Positions 44,863 through 54,944 are shown, counted from the stretch's first letter. The stretch is 64,000 nucleotides of DNA from Beijerinckia indica subsp. indica ATCC 9039 (GCF_000019845.1 NC_010581.1:2671501-2735500); one strand, 5' to 3'. The notes: a model not told the origin generated them from the letters alone. A program made the numbers and translations.

Positions 44863-45876
44863 ATGCCGACACGCCGTTCTGTTCTCGCTGCTGTCCCCGC
44901 AGGAGTCGCCGTGATGTCCAGCTTGAATATCGCCAATGCGGCACAGACTACTGACACTGGCCCGCATGAATTGCCGAAGGGCGTCACCCTGTTGACGATC
45001 AAACAGAGCGATGGAACGGAAACACTCGGCGTAAAAACACCAAGTGGCATACTCGACGTCGTCAAGGCCGGCGATATCCTCAAATTAGAGGCTCCGAGGA
45101 CGCTGGACAAGCTGCTGCGCACCGGCAGAATGAATGCGCTGGATACACTCATCAAGGCCGCAAACGCTTCTCCCTCGGCCAAACCGGCTTTTCTGGATGA
45201 ATTTCATATCACCTATGGCAAGCTCTTGGCCCATCCGGGCAAGATCGTTTGCGTGGGCCTGAACTATAAGGCGCATGCGCGCGAAACCGGCCAGCCTGTG
45301 CCGAAGGTTCCCGTTCTCTTCAACAAATACAATAATAGCCTGGCGCCACATCAAGGCACGATCAAACTGCCGCCGAAGGATGTTTCCTATAAATTCGATT
45401 ACGAAACCGAGCTGCTGATCGTCATGGGCAAGACCGCATCGAATGTGAGCGAAGCGGATGCCCTGAATTATGTTGCAGGCTATGCCATCGGCCATGATTT
45501 TTCCGCCCGCGACCTTCAATTCGATACGGGCGGTCAGTGGATGGCAGGAAAGACTCTTGATGGTTTTGCCCCCATCGGCCCCTATTTCGTCTCGGCTGAT
45601 CTTGTTGGTGATCCGAACAATCTCCAACTCGAAACACGCGTCAACGGGGAAGTCCGGCAATCAAGCAATACCAATGACTTCATCTTCAATACGCAACAGA
45701 TGATCGCTTATATATCGAAACTGTTTCCCCTGGAGCCCGGCGACATTATCTTTACGGGCACGCCGCAAGGCGTCATTCTCGGAATGCCGAAAGACAAACA
45801 AGTCTGGCTGAAAGCCGGCGACAAAATCGAAAGTTCAATTGAAAAACTCGGCGTTTTGCGTTTCGATCTGGCCTAA
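44863..45876 (+). CDS. Fumarylacetoacetate hydrolase (FAH) family protein with export signal
   Basis: A 337-aa FAH-family hydrolase or isomerase. Domain hallmarks are GKIVCVGLNYKAHARETG, PVLFNKYNNSLAPHQGTI, DYETELLIVMGK (metal-binding Glu residues), GHDFSARDLQ and GDIIFTGTPQGV. Unusually, the N-terminus (MPTRRSVLAAVPAGVAVMSS, cleavage near ANA) is a twin-Arg-like or Sec signal, implying a periplasmic enzyme. The start is ATG 44863, six bases after GGGAGGA. It sits between the pseudouridine synthase and rsmD genes, which are often adjacent in related genomes. The substrate is unknown. Confidence 0.88.
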   Translation: MPTRRSVLAAVPAGVAVMSSLNIANAAQTTDTGPHELPKGVTLLTIKQSDGTETLGVKTPSGILDVVKAGDILKLEAPRTLDKLLRTGRMNALDTLIKAANASPSAKPAFLDEFHITYGKLLAHPGKIVCVGLNYKAHARETGQPVPKVPVLFNKYNNSLAPHQGTIKLPPKDVSYKFDYETELLIVMGKTASNVSEADALNYVAGYAIGHDFSARDLQFDTGGQWMAGKTLDGFAPIGPYFVSADLVGDPNNLQLETRVNGEVRQSSNTNDFIFNTQQMIAYISKLFPLEPGDIIFTGTPQGVILGMPKDKQVWLKAGDKIESSIEKLGVLRFDLA

Positions 45877-45966
45877 TCCACCTCGCTGATCCCGACACGG
45901 CATGAGATATGACACCGGCAATGGTCTCATGCCTTCGAAAAAGCTCTGCAAACCAGAAATCAATCC

Positions 45967-46539
45967 ATGCGTATTATCGGCGGGCGTTTCAAAGGTCGCG
46001 TCCTGAAAGGCCCGACGACATCAGCGATCCGCCCGACATCGGACCGTCTGCGCGAGACGCTTTTCAATATTCTCGATCATTCCTACGACGATCCGATTCG
46101 AGAGGCCAATATCCTCGATATTTTCGCTGGCACGGGTGCCATAGCCTGCGAAGCCCTTTCACGCGGAGCCCGTTTTGCCCTGCTCATCGAGGAGAACAAA
46201 GCCGCACAAGCTCTCATAAGCGCCAATCTAAACACTTTGGGCCTCACGGATCAGGCGCAAATCCAGCGGCGTGATGCGCGCAGGCTCGGCCCCCTGACAC
46301 GGGACGCAAAGTTCGGTTTCGCCTTTCTCGACCCGCCCTATGGCCAGGGGCTCGTCACTCCGGTGCTGGAAAGCCTGCACAAAGGCGGCTGGCTGGAACC
46401 CGGCGCTCTCGTGGTCATCGAGGAAAGCGCGGAGACCCCTCTCATCCTGCCAGCCTCTTATAGGCTGGTTGAAACACGCACCTATGGCGAGACGCAATTA
46501 CTCTTTGCCCGTTATCAGGAAGGGCCGCGCGACGCTTGA
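45967..46539 (+). CDS. rsmD: 16S rRNA (guanine(966)-N2)-methyltransferase
   Basis: A 190-aa SAM-dependent methyltransferase acting on helix 31 of 16S rRNA. It begins MRIIGGRFKGRVLKGP, typical of RsmD. RPTSDRLRETLFNIL, the SAM motif ILDIFAGTGAIACEALSRGA and catalytic motif IV FLDPPYGQG are present. Full length. It follows the pseudouridine synthase with the FAH gene interposed. Confidence 0.95.
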   Translation: MRIIGGRFKGRVLKGPTTSAIRPTSDRLRETLFNILDHSYDDPIREANILDIFAGTGAIACEALSRGARFALLIEENKAAQALISANLNTLGLTDQAQIQRRDARRLGPLTRDAKFGFAFLDPPYGQGLVTPVLESLHKGGWLEPGALVVIEESAETPLILPASYRLVETRTYGETQLLFARYQEGPRDA

Positions 46540-46702
46540 GGCAGCCAACGCTACGCAAGCCCGCTTAGTAGATTGGAATCTCAGCCTTTTCCACACGCAG
46601 ATCCGGTTTCCACTCGATTCTCAGCGCAATCTTGACATTTTTCTTGCATCTTTCTCTTGCGCGCCGCGCCTTGGCGCTTCATGCTGGCCTATCCATGACA
46701 GC

Positions 46703-47023
46703 ATGATGGAGAAGACCGTGACCATCATCGAACATGATTTCGGCAAGAAAGATCGCGACAAGGTTCGCCGTTTCTCACAGCTCCTCAGCCTCGAGGCACA
46801 ACACGAGGCAAAAGTTCTCGCCAATCCCATTCCCTATATCGAACGCGCCACCGAGCGGATTTCGCAATTGGAAATGGCTTTGCTCGATGCCGCCAATGCC
46901 GCCAATTTCACGCTTGGCGAGAAACCCGCGGCAGAGCCGGAACAAGTCCTGATCGACAAAGCCGAATACGAGCGCCTCTTGCGCTGCAAGGCCCTCATCG
47001 AGAGCGCGATCAAGAAACTCTGA
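46703..47023 (+). CDS. Small hypothetical helical protein
   Basis: A 106-aa, mostly helical, charged protein: FGKKDRDKVRRFSQLLSLEA, YIERATERISQLEMALLDAA and KAEYERLLRCKALIESAIKK. No domain recognised. Starts at ATG 46703 or 46706, or at GTG 46718, which has GGAG at good spacing. It is convergent with the TonB receptor gene; a strong hairpin separates them. Confidence 0.6.
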   Translation: MMEKTVTIIEHDFGKKDRDKVRRFSQLLSLEAQHEAKVLANPIPYIERATERISQLEMALLDAANAANFTLGEKPAAEPEQVLIDKAEYERLLRCKALIESAIKKL

Positions 47024-47052
47024 CAGGTTTTCAGCGAAAGCCGTGAACAAGG

Positions 47053-47084
47053 CTGCAAACAAACAGGCGTCTGTTTGTTTGCAG
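47053..47084. terminator. Bidirectional hairpin between convergent genes
   Basis: A perfect 14-bp stem (ctgcaaacaaacag/ctgtttgtttgcag) with GCGT loop lies between the small helical-protein gene (stop 47023, plus) and the TonB receptor gene (stop 47092, minus). The T-rich arm could assist termination, but no long T-tract follows on either side. Confidence 0.6.
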
Positions 47085-47091
47085 CAGAGGC

Positions 47092-49440
47092 TTAAAACTG
47101 CACGCGCGCTCCAAAGGTAAACGTCCTCCCCGGAAAGGGATGATAAAGCGTATATTTATCATTATTGATATTATCGATCCCGAGATTGATCCAGGTCTGA
47201 TCACTCAGTTTATATTGGGCACGCACATCGGCCACGATGAAACTGTCGAAGGCGCCGAACACCTGGGGAACGACATCGGTATTATCCAGCGTTGAATATT
47301 GCTTGCCGCTATAGCGCATGGCAGCGGTCAGCGCCCAGTTTGGCGTCGGATGATAAGTGACACCAGCTGTCACACGCCAATCGGGTACATAGGGCACATG
47401 TTTGCCGACAACTGTCGTGCCGGTGGAACTGGCCCAGCCCGCGTCCTGGAGAATGCGGGAATCGACATAAGTCACGCTGCCGAAGGCATCGACCTCATCA
47501 AAAATGAAATGATCCTTCTGCGCCGCCAATTCCACGCCGCTATTGCGGATGGCATCCACATTCATCGTGAAAGTGGTGGGCGTTTGGCTGACACCTAGAA
47601 AGCTGGTCTGAGCGATGATGGCGTCGGAGACATTCTCATTGAACAATGAGAGACGCACGTGGCCAGAGTCGAACTTCCGCACGATGGCCAGTTCCTCACT
47701 CAGCACATTCTCCGGCCGTAAATCAGGGTTGGGCACCGAAAAAGTCGCACCCGTCGCGACAATCTGATAAAGTTCCGTCACGGTCGGAAAACGATAGGCT
47801 TGGCCAAAGGAGCCTGTAATGTCCCATTCGGCCGAGGGCGCCCAGTTGAGCGACACCTTGGGCGAGAAGCGCACGGCATCCAGACTCGGCTGATTCTGGA
47901 TAGTCGTACTGGTGATGACACCGGCACTCGTCGCATTGGTCGCGAGATTCAAACCGCCGAAAGCCTGCCATTGCTCCAGGCGTCCGCCGAGCGTGAATTT
48001 GACATTCTGCGCGAGGCGCCAGGCATCTTGCGCCCAGATGGCCTTGGTGACAGTGGTTCCACGGCTGTTCGTATAAAGGGAATTGCTCGATTCCGCATCG
48101 CTGTTCCAAACCGAGCTGGCATAAGTTGGATTGGTCAGAAAATAACGATCGGCATGCAGGCCGAAGCTGATCTCATGCTCGCTGCCCGGCCCCATAGGCC
48201 GCCAGATGCCATTGAAATCGCCATTGATCCAATTCGTGCCATCGAGCCGCGCGATCTTGCCATTGGTTGTAAACCCAGCGCCCGTCGCCGTCACGCCATA
48301 GGGGCTTTTCTGACTATCATACAGAAAATAATAATTGGAGACTGACAAATCCCAATCGAAGACACCACCTGTATGCGTCTTGAACGAGAGGGCATTGCTC
48401 AGATGCTGTTCCGTCAATGTATAATTATTGTTCGCGAAACTTGACTGACCCGCGAATGTCGCAGCCCCGGTATCATCACGCAGATAGGTCTGGACGGATG
48501 AATTGGTATGATTGGACCAGAAGCCAATCTGATAGGTCATTTGTAGCCAGGACGTAATATCATAAGCGAATTTGCCGGAAATATTGGCCATCTCGCTATG
48601 CAACAATCCACCGGCGCCAAGGACATTGGCCGGTGCGCCAAGCTTGTTCAAGGCGGCAAAGCCGCCCGTTGTATTTTTTGGAAATGTCGCGCTGGTGATG
48701 AAAGAAAGCGGCTGGCTATAGCTGTTTTGATAATTGCCGGTGATGAACCAGGAAAAATCACCGCTTCTATTGCCAATCACGACATTGGTTTGATCGGTCC
48801 GATAGGTATCTTTCGTGCCATAGCGGTTGAAAGTCTGGAACGCTTCGTTCTGACTCAGGACCGCGATCGGCTTATCGGGCATGCGCGTCGTGATCTGCAA
48901 AACGCCGCCCATGGAATTCCCTGGATAGGCGGCGGCAAAGGGACCATAGAGAAAATCAACGCGGTCGATCGCTTCGGGTGAGACGAGACCCCAGCGGGGC
49001 GCGCCCAGCGTATTATTATTGGCGATGAGAGCCGAGAGAAGGAGATCATCGGCATAGACGAGACTGCGGGCGCTGGAATTGACACCCCAGGTGCGCGTCG
49101 CGAGCGTCGGCTGCGTGTCACCGTAATTGCGTTTGCGCACGAAGAGACTGGGAAAATATTTCACCGAATCTTCCGTATCGATGATGTTGATCTTTTCCGC
49201 GATGGTTGCAGCCGTGGCGCTCTGCGATGTCTGTGGCAGCTGATATTTTTGCTTGATCGGCGGAACCGCGGCCGAGGCAAGCGAGGGATGATCGGCGGTG
49301 ACGACGATATCCTGCAATTCCACAGGCTCTTGCGCTGTGGCCGGAGTCGAGAAGAACGAACTCGCCGAGGCTAGCAAAGTAACAGGAATATGGAGAACCA
49401 AGGCGCGATTGCGCGTCGGCCCGCGTGAAGTGGGTACCAT
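47092..49440 (-). CDS. TonB-dependent outer-membrane receptor
   Basis: A 782-aa beta-barrel receptor. A signal peptide (about 1-36, ending ATA) leads to a TonB-box-like ELQDIVVTAD and the plug domain with YADDLLL and RVDFLYGPFAAAYPGNSMGGVL (in two parts, about residues 155-180). A long barrel ends ARVQF, with the terminal Phe needed for insertion. The DUF2946 and SCO genes just upstream on the same strand suggest copper as substrate, as in OprC-like clusters, although no OprC-type Met-rich motif is obvious. Iron-siderophore uptake is the alternative. Confidence 0.9.
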   Translation of the reverse strand: MVPTSRGPTRNRALVLHIPVTLLASASSFFSTPATAQEPVELQDIVVTADHPSLASAAVPPIKQKYQLPQTSQSATAATIAEKINIIDTEDSVKYFPSLFVRKRNYGDTQPTLATRTWGVNSSARSLVYADDLLLSALIANNNTLGAPRWGLVSPEAIDRVDFLYGPFAAAYPGNSMGGVLQITTRMPDKPIAVLSQNEAFQTFNRYGTKDTYRTDQTNVVIGNRSGDFSWFITGNYQNSYSQPLSFITSATFPKNTTGGFAALNKLGAPANVLGAGGLLHSEMANISGKFAYDITSWLQMTYQIGFWSNHTNSSVQTYLRDDTGAATFAGQSSFANNNYTLTEQHLSNALSFKTHTGGVFDWDLSVSNYYFLYDSQKSPYGVTATGAGFTTNGKIARLDGTNWINGDFNGIWRPMGPGSEHEISFGLHADRYFLTNPTYASSVWNSDAESSNSLYTNSRGTTVTKAIWAQDAWRLAQNVKFTLGGRLEQWQAFGGLNLATNATSAGVITSTTIQNQPSLDAVRFSPKVSLNWAPSAEWDITGSFGQAYRFPTVTELYQIVATGATFSVPNPDLRPENVLSEELAIVRKFDSGHVRLSLFNENVSDAIIAQTSFLGVSQTPTTFTMNVDAIRNSGVELAAQKDHFIFDEVDAFGSVTYVDSRILQDAGWASSTGTTVVGKHVPYVPDWRVTAGVTYHPTPNWALTAAMRYSGKQYSTLDNTDVVPQVFGAFDSFIVADVRAQYKLSDQTWINLGIDNINNDKYTLYHPFPGRTFTFGARVQF

Positions 49441-49572
49441 GACGGAATTCCGGCGGAGCGCGCGAAGGCGTCAGCTCTCGCTATAAGAAAGAAAGAAAGA
49501 GGCAGGCGCGATCCGGCTTGCAGGCTCATGTGCGTCAAGCGGGTTCGGTCCTTGCGATGAGATGCAGTAGCC

Positions 49573-49968
49573 TCAAGCCTTCAAAGGCGGGCCGCGTGGA
49601 TGTGCCGCGCTATAAGTCCTAGCAACGCGGAAGAAAACCGTCGCAGGGGGAAAGCCAGCAATCGCAACACTCAGGCGAGGAGTGAATCCGGCAGAAATGT
49701 CCGGTGGTGCCAGCCCCTCGTGGCCACCCGCGCAACAGGATAGGAAGAAATTGACGAGCGTGCAGGCATCATCCGGCGCGGCGGGCGCCTGAAGGGGGAC
49801 CCCCTCATGATGACAAATATCCTGAAGGGCGGAGGCAAGATCGAAATCCGCGCGCGAGGGGGCCGGCACGAAAGCCAGAATGAGTGCATGCAGAACGAAA
49901 ACATAGGCCGCGAGCGCGGCGATCAAACGCCGCTCCTGTCCCGCCTGCCGTTTCGCCGAATGCCCCAC
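49573..49968 (-). CDS. DUF2946 family protein
   Basis: A 131-aa protein with one N-terminal hydrophobic helix (LIAALAAYVFVLHALILAFV) acting as signal or anchor. The mature part is rich in Cys/His: DICHHEG, DDACTLVNFFLSCCAGGHEG. This pattern (ICHxxG ... CxxCxxxxHxG-like) is typical of DUF2946, often encoded beside TonB receptors and copper genes, and suggests periplasmic metal binding. It lies 132 bp upstream of the TonB receptor gene on the same strand. Confidence 0.78.
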   Translation of the reverse strand: MGHSAKRQAGQERRLIAALAAYVFVLHALILAFVPAPSRADFDLASALQDICHHEGVPLQAPAAPDDACTLVNFFLSCCAGGHEGLAPPDISAGFTPRLSVAIAGFPPATVFFRVARTYSAAHPRGPPLKA

Positions 49969-50100
49969 AAAATTCTCCAGGCACTATGCTTCAGAATTGG
50001 CGCGAAAGACATTCGGCCTTCAAGCATTGCCTGGGCATTATGACACGATGGTATCGGCGTATCCAGATACCGACCAGGAAGAAGCGCAAATTCTCGGCCG

Positions 50101-50718
50101 TCAGCTCATTTGTCGCAACAAAAGTCTGCGAATTTTGGCAAGCCCGGTTCCCAGATCATCATGAGAGGCGATCGTCCCCGCGAGACTGCCATCACCATTG
50201 ATCAGGAAAATCCCCCCTGTATGGTCGAGGTCGTAAGACCCGTCGGAGCGGCCCACGGGCAGGCTTGCAATATGATATTCGCCGAGCATGCTCTTGACGG
50301 CATCCACCCGTCCACTCAAACCGATGAAATGGCCCGCGAAATTCTGCAGATAGTCATGCAGCACGGCTGGCGTATCGCGTTCGGGATCGACGGTCACGAA
50401 AACGAAGGGAAGCGAGGCGGCTTTGTCGCCCAGTTGCGCCTGCCATAGGCTCATATCGGCAAGCGCGGTCGAGCAAATATCCTGACAATGCGTGTAGCCG
50501 AAGAACAGAACCAGAGGGCGTCCGCTGAACCGCGCCTGCGTGACCTCGGCACCATTCTGATCAACGAGTTCGAAAGGGCCACCGAAATGGGCTGCATCGG
50601 CTGCATGCATACGCCCACCATTGCGCATCACAGAGCCCAAGGCAAAAACACCGCCAACGAGGATCGTGCCCGCGATCAAGCCTGAGAAAATAAAACGCCC
50701 GGTCACGCGCACTCGCAT
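50101..50718 (-). CDS. SCO1/SenC family protein (copper chaperone)
   Basis: A 205-aa membrane-anchored thioredoxin-fold protein. One N-terminal helix (about 8-28) anchors it to face the periplasm. The copper-binding CxxxC is in GYTHCQDICSTAL; the distal His is in YDLDHTGGIFLI. SCO proteins deliver copper to the CuA or CuB site of cytochrome oxidase or act as thiol reductases. ATG 50718, preceded by GGGAAG, is chosen over 50763. It is the first gene of the SCO-DUF2946-TonB receptor row. Confidence 0.92.
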   Translation of the reverse strand: MRVRVTGRFIFSGLIAGTILVGGVFALGSVMRNGGRMHAADAAHFGGPFELVDQNGAEVTQARFSGRPLVLFFGYTHCQDICSTALADMSLWQAQLGDKAASLPFVFVTVDPERDTPAVLHDYLQNFAGHFIGLSGRVDAVKSMLGEYHIASLPVGRSDGSYDLDHTGGIFLINGDGSLAGTIASHDDLGTGLAKIRRLLLRQMS

Positions 50719-50829
50719 CGGCGATCTTCCCTGATCAGGTGGCCAAGGAGAAAATAAATCCACCGCGAAGGTTTAAACATTTTAGCAGGTCAGCTCAACC
50801 TTCGAAGTCGAGCATGATCCGCGTCATTC

Positions 50830-52500
50830 TCACACTTCGATCACCAGAACATGGACCGCGGGCTTCTTGCCCCAGGCCGCGGCGACGGCATTGCGCACGG
50901 CCTTCTCAATCGCCGAGGAGACAAGATCAGCATCGCGTCGCTTCTGACGCGGCAGATGATCAAAGGTCTGAAAGAGAGCTTCGTCAACAACCGCATCGAT
51001 CACGGCGCCATCCTGGGTCCGGCCCGGCATGCCAGCAATCACCACATCCGGCACGCCGGCCAGATCGCCCTTCGCGGTAATCGCCATACCGATGGTCACG
51101 ATCCCTGAAAAAGCAAGCTTCTGTCGCGCGCGCAAAGCATCGTCATCGGCCTTGATCAGGCTGTTGCCGTCTTTGTAGAGACGACCAGAAGGCACCTCAC
51201 CGATAATCGCGGCCTGGCCCGGCGCGAGAACAACGAGATCTCCATTACGGGCGCGCACCACTTGCTCGGCCCCATGCTCCAGTGCGAAACGCGCATGTTC
51301 GGCAAGGTGAATCTCCTCACCATGAGCCGGGACGGCGATTTTCGGCCGCACCCAGCGATAGAGCTGTTCCACCTCGCCACGCCTTGGATGTCCAGAGGCA
51401 TGCACGAGGGCATTACGATCGGTGATGACCTCGACACCGGCACGGATGAATTGATTGATGATCCGCCCGACATCCCGCTCATTGCCGGGAATGGTGCGGG
51501 AGGAGAAAATCACTTGATCGCCAGGGCTCAGATTGACGATCTGATGCTCGCCTTCGGCGATCCGCGCGATCGCCGCACGGCTCTCACCCTGGCTGCCGGT
51601 GGCTAGAACCACGACTTTGTCACGCGGCAGATGCGGATAGGCATCCATGGAGAGAAACAGGGGAATGCCATCCAGATAGCCGAGATCGCGGGCAATGCCG
51701 ACGACCCGCTCCATGGCGCGCCCGACCAGAACGACATTGCGCCGCGCGGCCATGGCGGCCTCGGCGACCGCGCGGATACGCGCGACATTGGACGCAAAGG
51801 TCGTGACGATAACACGGCCCGTCGCATTCAAAATAATATCCCGCAATGCCCGCGCGACATCGCCTTCCGAAGGGCTGATACCTTCACGCAGAATATTGGT
51901 CGAATCGGAGATCAAAGCCAGAACGCCTTCATCGCCGATCTCGGTCAGGCGCTTGGCATCGGTCTCCTTGCCAAGACCCGGCTCGGCATCGATCTTCCAA
52001 TCGCCGGAATGAATCAGAGTACCGGCTTCCGTGCGGATCGCCAGGGCGCAGCTTTCGGGGATGGAATGCGCCATGGGAATGAATTCGATCGTGAAGGGAT
52101 CGAGACGCAAAACCTCTCCCTGATCGACAGTCAGCAGGGGAACATCTGGAGCGCCGGGCTCCGCCAAACGCTTGGCCTCGAGCAAGCTCGCCGCAAAACG
52201 CGTCGCATAGATAGGGCAACCGAGGCGCGGCCAAAGATCGGGAAGCGCCCCGATATGATCCTCATGGGCGTGAGTGACGATGATCGCGACCAGATCCTGA
52301 CGCAATTTCTCGATGAAGGCTGGATTGGGCAGGATGAGGTCGATGCCGAAATGTTCCGGCCCCGCGAAAGCAAGACCGCAATCGACCGCTATCCATTTGC
52401 GCTTGGTTTTGGGTCCGAAGCCATAGAGGGCGAAATTCATCCCGATTTCGCCGAGACCACCCAGGGGCACGAAGACCAGTTCGTTCGCAACCTCACTCAT
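50830..52500 (-). CDS. rnj: Ribonuclease J
   Basis: A 556-aa metallo-beta-lactamase/beta-CASP nuclease with 5'-3' exo- and endonuclease activity, involved in rRNA and mRNA maturation. The metal site THAHEDHIGALP, FIPMAHSIPES, HSGDWKID, the beta-CASP region with VVLATGSQGE and HASGHPRRGE, and a C-terminal domain are all present. Its place after nuoN-birA is conserved in Rhizobiales. The start is near ACTC-rich sequence; GGAGAGGGAAGG lies upstream. Confidence 0.95.
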   Translation of the reverse strand: MSEVANELVFVPLGGLGEIGMNFALYGFGPKTKRKWIAVDCGLAFAGPEHFGIDLILPNPAFIEKLRQDLVAIIVTHAHEDHIGALPDLWPRLGCPIYATRFAASLLEAKRLAEPGAPDVPLLTVDQGEVLRLDPFTIEFIPMAHSIPESCALAIRTEAGTLIHSGDWKIDAEPGLGKETDAKRLTEIGDEGVLALISDSTNILREGISPSEGDVARALRDIILNATGRVIVTTFASNVARIRAVAEAAMAARRNVVLVGRAMERVVGIARDLGYLDGIPLFLSMDAYPHLPRDKVVVLATGSQGESRAAIARIAEGEHQIVNLSPGDQVIFSSRTIPGNERDVGRIINQFIRAGVEVITDRNALVHASGHPRRGEVEQLYRWVRPKIAVPAHGEEIHLAEHARFALEHGAEQVVRARNGDLVVLAPGQAAIIGEVPSGRLYKDGNSLIKADDDALRARQKLAFSGIVTIGMAITAKGDLAGVPDVVIAGMPGRTQDGAVIDAVVDEALFQTFDHLPRQKRRDADLVSSAIEKAVRNAVAAAWGKKPAVHVLVIEV

Positions 52501-52652
52501 CGCGGAGACCTTCCCTCTCCACGCCTAGAAAGATCAAAACGTGACGGGGAGAACGAGACGTTTCGGGGAGAAGTTGAGGAATGGAATTCAACCAAGGGGG
52601 CTCGAACCGAACTTCTGGACTGTCACCCCAAATCATTCCCAAAAATCCCGTT

Positions 52653-53447
52653 CTACATTGCCTTTGAATCATCAGAAGGCGGCGCATTCAAGAAAACATC
52701 CCCGGCTTCGATCACTTTTTCGCCCTGCGGTCCAGTGAGAATCAAACGCCCTTGTGCGTCAATAGACTTGAAAATTCCCTCGATCCGCCCGTTCGGCCGC
52801 ACGATTTGGATCGTACGGCCGATATGCGCTGCATATTTCAGCCATTCGACGCGGATTTGGCCAAATTCCTTTCCGCCTGCCCAAACTTCAAGCCATCGCG
52901 CCAAACTGGCTGATAGCGCCCGAAACACATGCTCAGGCCCGATTGGTTTTTCAGCCAATGCTGCATCACCAATCTTGACCAAGGCTGTCGCCGGATAAGG
53001 CGTATTGTCAGGATGGGACCGACAATTGACACCAATACCGATGACGCAGGCGCGGCCTCCACCCGGAAGCGGCGTCGATTCCAGAAGGATGCCTCCGAGT
53101 TTAGCCTCCGCGAACAAGAGATCATTGGGCCATTTGATCCCTAGGCGCGGATCAGCATCCACCAGGGCGCGCACGCTTTCCGCGAGTGCGACACCCGCCA
53201 CAAATCCTAGTTCCGAAAGATGCAATGGAGGTGCCGGATCGAGCAAGAGCAGGCTTGCATAGAGATTGCCGGCAGGCGAGGACCAAGTGCGGCCCAGGCG
53301 ACCTCGGCCTCCAGACTGTTCATCGGCGACGATCCAGAGACGACCCGGATCGCCGGCCCTGGCCCGTGCCAGGGCTTCATCATTGGTGGAGCCAAGCTTT
53401 TCGAAATGGGCCAGTCGAAAGGCACGCGCGACGGCCTGTTCATCCAA
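52653..53447 (-). CDS. birA: Biotin-[acetyl-CoA-carboxylase] ligase
   Basis: A 264-aa biotin protein ligase without the N-terminal DNA-binding domain (class I). It attaches biotin to acetyl-CoA carboxylase and other carboxylases. Motifs are STNDEAL, the biotinyl-AMP-binding SGGRGRLGRTW (GRGRxG), IKWPNDLL and IGIGVNC. A C-terminal SH3-like cap (GRIEGIFKSIDAQGRLILT) follows. It is downstream of nuoN in the common nuo-birA-rnj order. The lack of a helix-turn-helix rules out BirA-type autorepression. Confidence 0.94.
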   Translation of the reverse strand: MDEQAVARAFRLAHFEKLGSTNDEALARARAGDPGRLWIVADEQSGGRGRLGRTWSSPAGNLYASLLLLDPAPPLHLSELGFVAGVALAESVRALVDADPRLGIKWPNDLLFAEAKLGGILLESTPLPGGGRACVIGIGVNCRSHPDNTPYPATALVKIGDAALAEKPIGPEHVFRALSASLARWLEVWAGGKEFGQIRVEWLKYAAHIGRTIQIVRPNGRIEGIFKSIDAQGRLILTGPQGEKVIEAGDVFLNAPPSDDSKAM

Positions 53448-53510
53448 GTCAAACAGCAGAGTCAGTCCTTCGGATAGGAGACAGGGACTCTGCTGCCATG
53501 AGCGTCACGA

Positions 53511-54944
53511 TCAAAACAGCGACCTTGCCGCCACGGTGGTCGCTTCCACGAAGGAGCCGGGATAGACACACAAGAGCAGAACGGCGAGACCGGTCACGAT
53601 CAAAACCGCCGCAAGAGTCGGCGTAGGCCTGTCGAAAGCCGGGGCGGGATCGTCGAAATACATCACCTTGACGATCCGCAGATAATAATAGGCGCCCACC
53701 GTGCTGCACAAAACGCCGATCACAGCGAGCGGATAGAGATGCGCCTGGATCGCCGCATTGAAGACATACCATTTGGCGAAGAAACCCGCGAGCGGGGGTA
53801 TGCCGGCCAGCGAGAACATCATGATCGCCAGGAAGAAGGCCATAGACCCACGTGTGCGCGCAAGGCCAGCGAGATCGCTGATCTGTTCCACATTAACGCC
53901 ATTGACCCGCATGGAAAGGATCGCGGCGAAAGTCCCAAGCGTCATGACGAGATAGATCGCCATATAGGCCAGCACGCCTTGAATTCCGGTTTCGGTGCCG
54001 GCTGCAAGACCGACCAAGGCGAAGCCCATATGGCCGATCGACGAATAGGCCATCAGCCGCTTGATATTGGTCTGGCCGATCGCGGCGAAGGAACCGAGCG
54101 CCATCGACAGGATCGAGATGAAGACAATGATCTGCTGCCATTGCGGTTTGATACCGGCAAAGGCGGTGATCATGATCCGCATTGTGATGGCGATGGCGGC
54201 CAATTTTGGAGCCGAGGCAAAAAAGGCGGTAACCGGCGTCGGAGCGCCTTCATAGACATCCGGCGTCCACATATGGAACGGCACGGTGGACATTTTAAAG
54301 GCGAGGCCCGCGGTCAGGAAGACGAGGCCAAACACGACGCCGAGCGAGGTCTCACCATGCAGAGCCGTCGCAATGCCCGTGAAATTCACAGTGCCGGCGA
54401 AGCCATAGATCAGCGATGCACCATAAAGGAGCATGCCCGAGGACAAGGCGCCGAGCACGAAATATTTGAGGCCAGCCTCGGAGGCCTTGACGTCATCGCG
54501 ATGGAAAGCCGCGATGACGTAAAGCGCGAGCGACATCAATTCGAGGCCGAGATAGAGCGCGATGAGCCCGGTGGCCGAAATCAACATCAGCATGCCGAGT
54601 GTCGACAGAAGAATGAGGATCGGAAATTCGAATTTGTCGATTTTCTCGCGCGCGAGATAGGTCTGCCCCATGATCAGGCTGACGAGCGAGCCGATCAGAA
54701 CCAGCACTTTCATGAAGCGCCCAAACGCATCGTCGATGAAGGACCCATCGAACAGAACCGCCTGGGTTTTGGTGCCGAGGACGAGGGTCAAGATGGCGAT
54801 GCCGAGCAATCCGACCGCCAGTTCTGTCATCGGCCCGTCGGAGTCCTTACCCCGGATCGCGCCGATGAGAATGAGCAACAACACACCACCCGCCAGGATG
54901 AGTTCTGGAAGGGCATGCGCGAGAACGACGGGAAGCGGGGTCAT
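53511..54944 (-). CDS. nuoN: NADH-quinone oxidoreductase subunit N
   Basis: A 477-aa antiporter-like membrane subunit of complex I with about 14 helices. Core conserved residues lie in [14 protein letters not shown] (Glu), [25 protein letters not shown] (Lys and HxWxPDVYxGAP; residues ~232-258) and [20 protein letters not shown]. It is one of three proton-pumping subunits encoded here. Last gene of the nuo cluster; birA follows 63 bp later. Confidence 0.96.
   Translation of the reverse strand: MTPLPVVLAHALPELILAGGVLLLILIGAIRGKDSDGPMTELAVGLLGIAILTLVLGTKTQAVLFDGSFIDDAFGRFMKVLVLIGSLVSLIMGQTYLAREKIDKFEFPILILLSTLGMLMLISATGLIALYLGLELMSLALYVIAAFHRDDVKASEAGLKYFVLGALSSGMLLYGASLIYGFAGTVNFTGIATALHGETSLGVVFGLVFLTAGLAFKMSTVPFHMWTPDVYEGAPTPVTAFFASAPKLAAIAITMRIMITAFAGIKPQWQQIIVFISILSMALGSFAAIGQTNIKRLMAYSSIGHMGFALVGLAAGTETGIQGVLAYMAIYLVMTLGTFAAILSMRVNGVNVEQISDLAGLARTRGSMAFFLAIMMFSLAGIPPLAGFFAKWYVFNAAIQAHLYPLAVIGVLCSTVGAYYYLRIVKVMYFDDPAPAFDRPTPTLAAVLIVTGLAVLLLCVYPGSFVEATTVAARSLF

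Noticed and set aside
51631..52998. 455-aa plus-strand frame opposite rnj and birA
   Set aside because: It spans two divergent functions on the opposite strand and lacks any domain.
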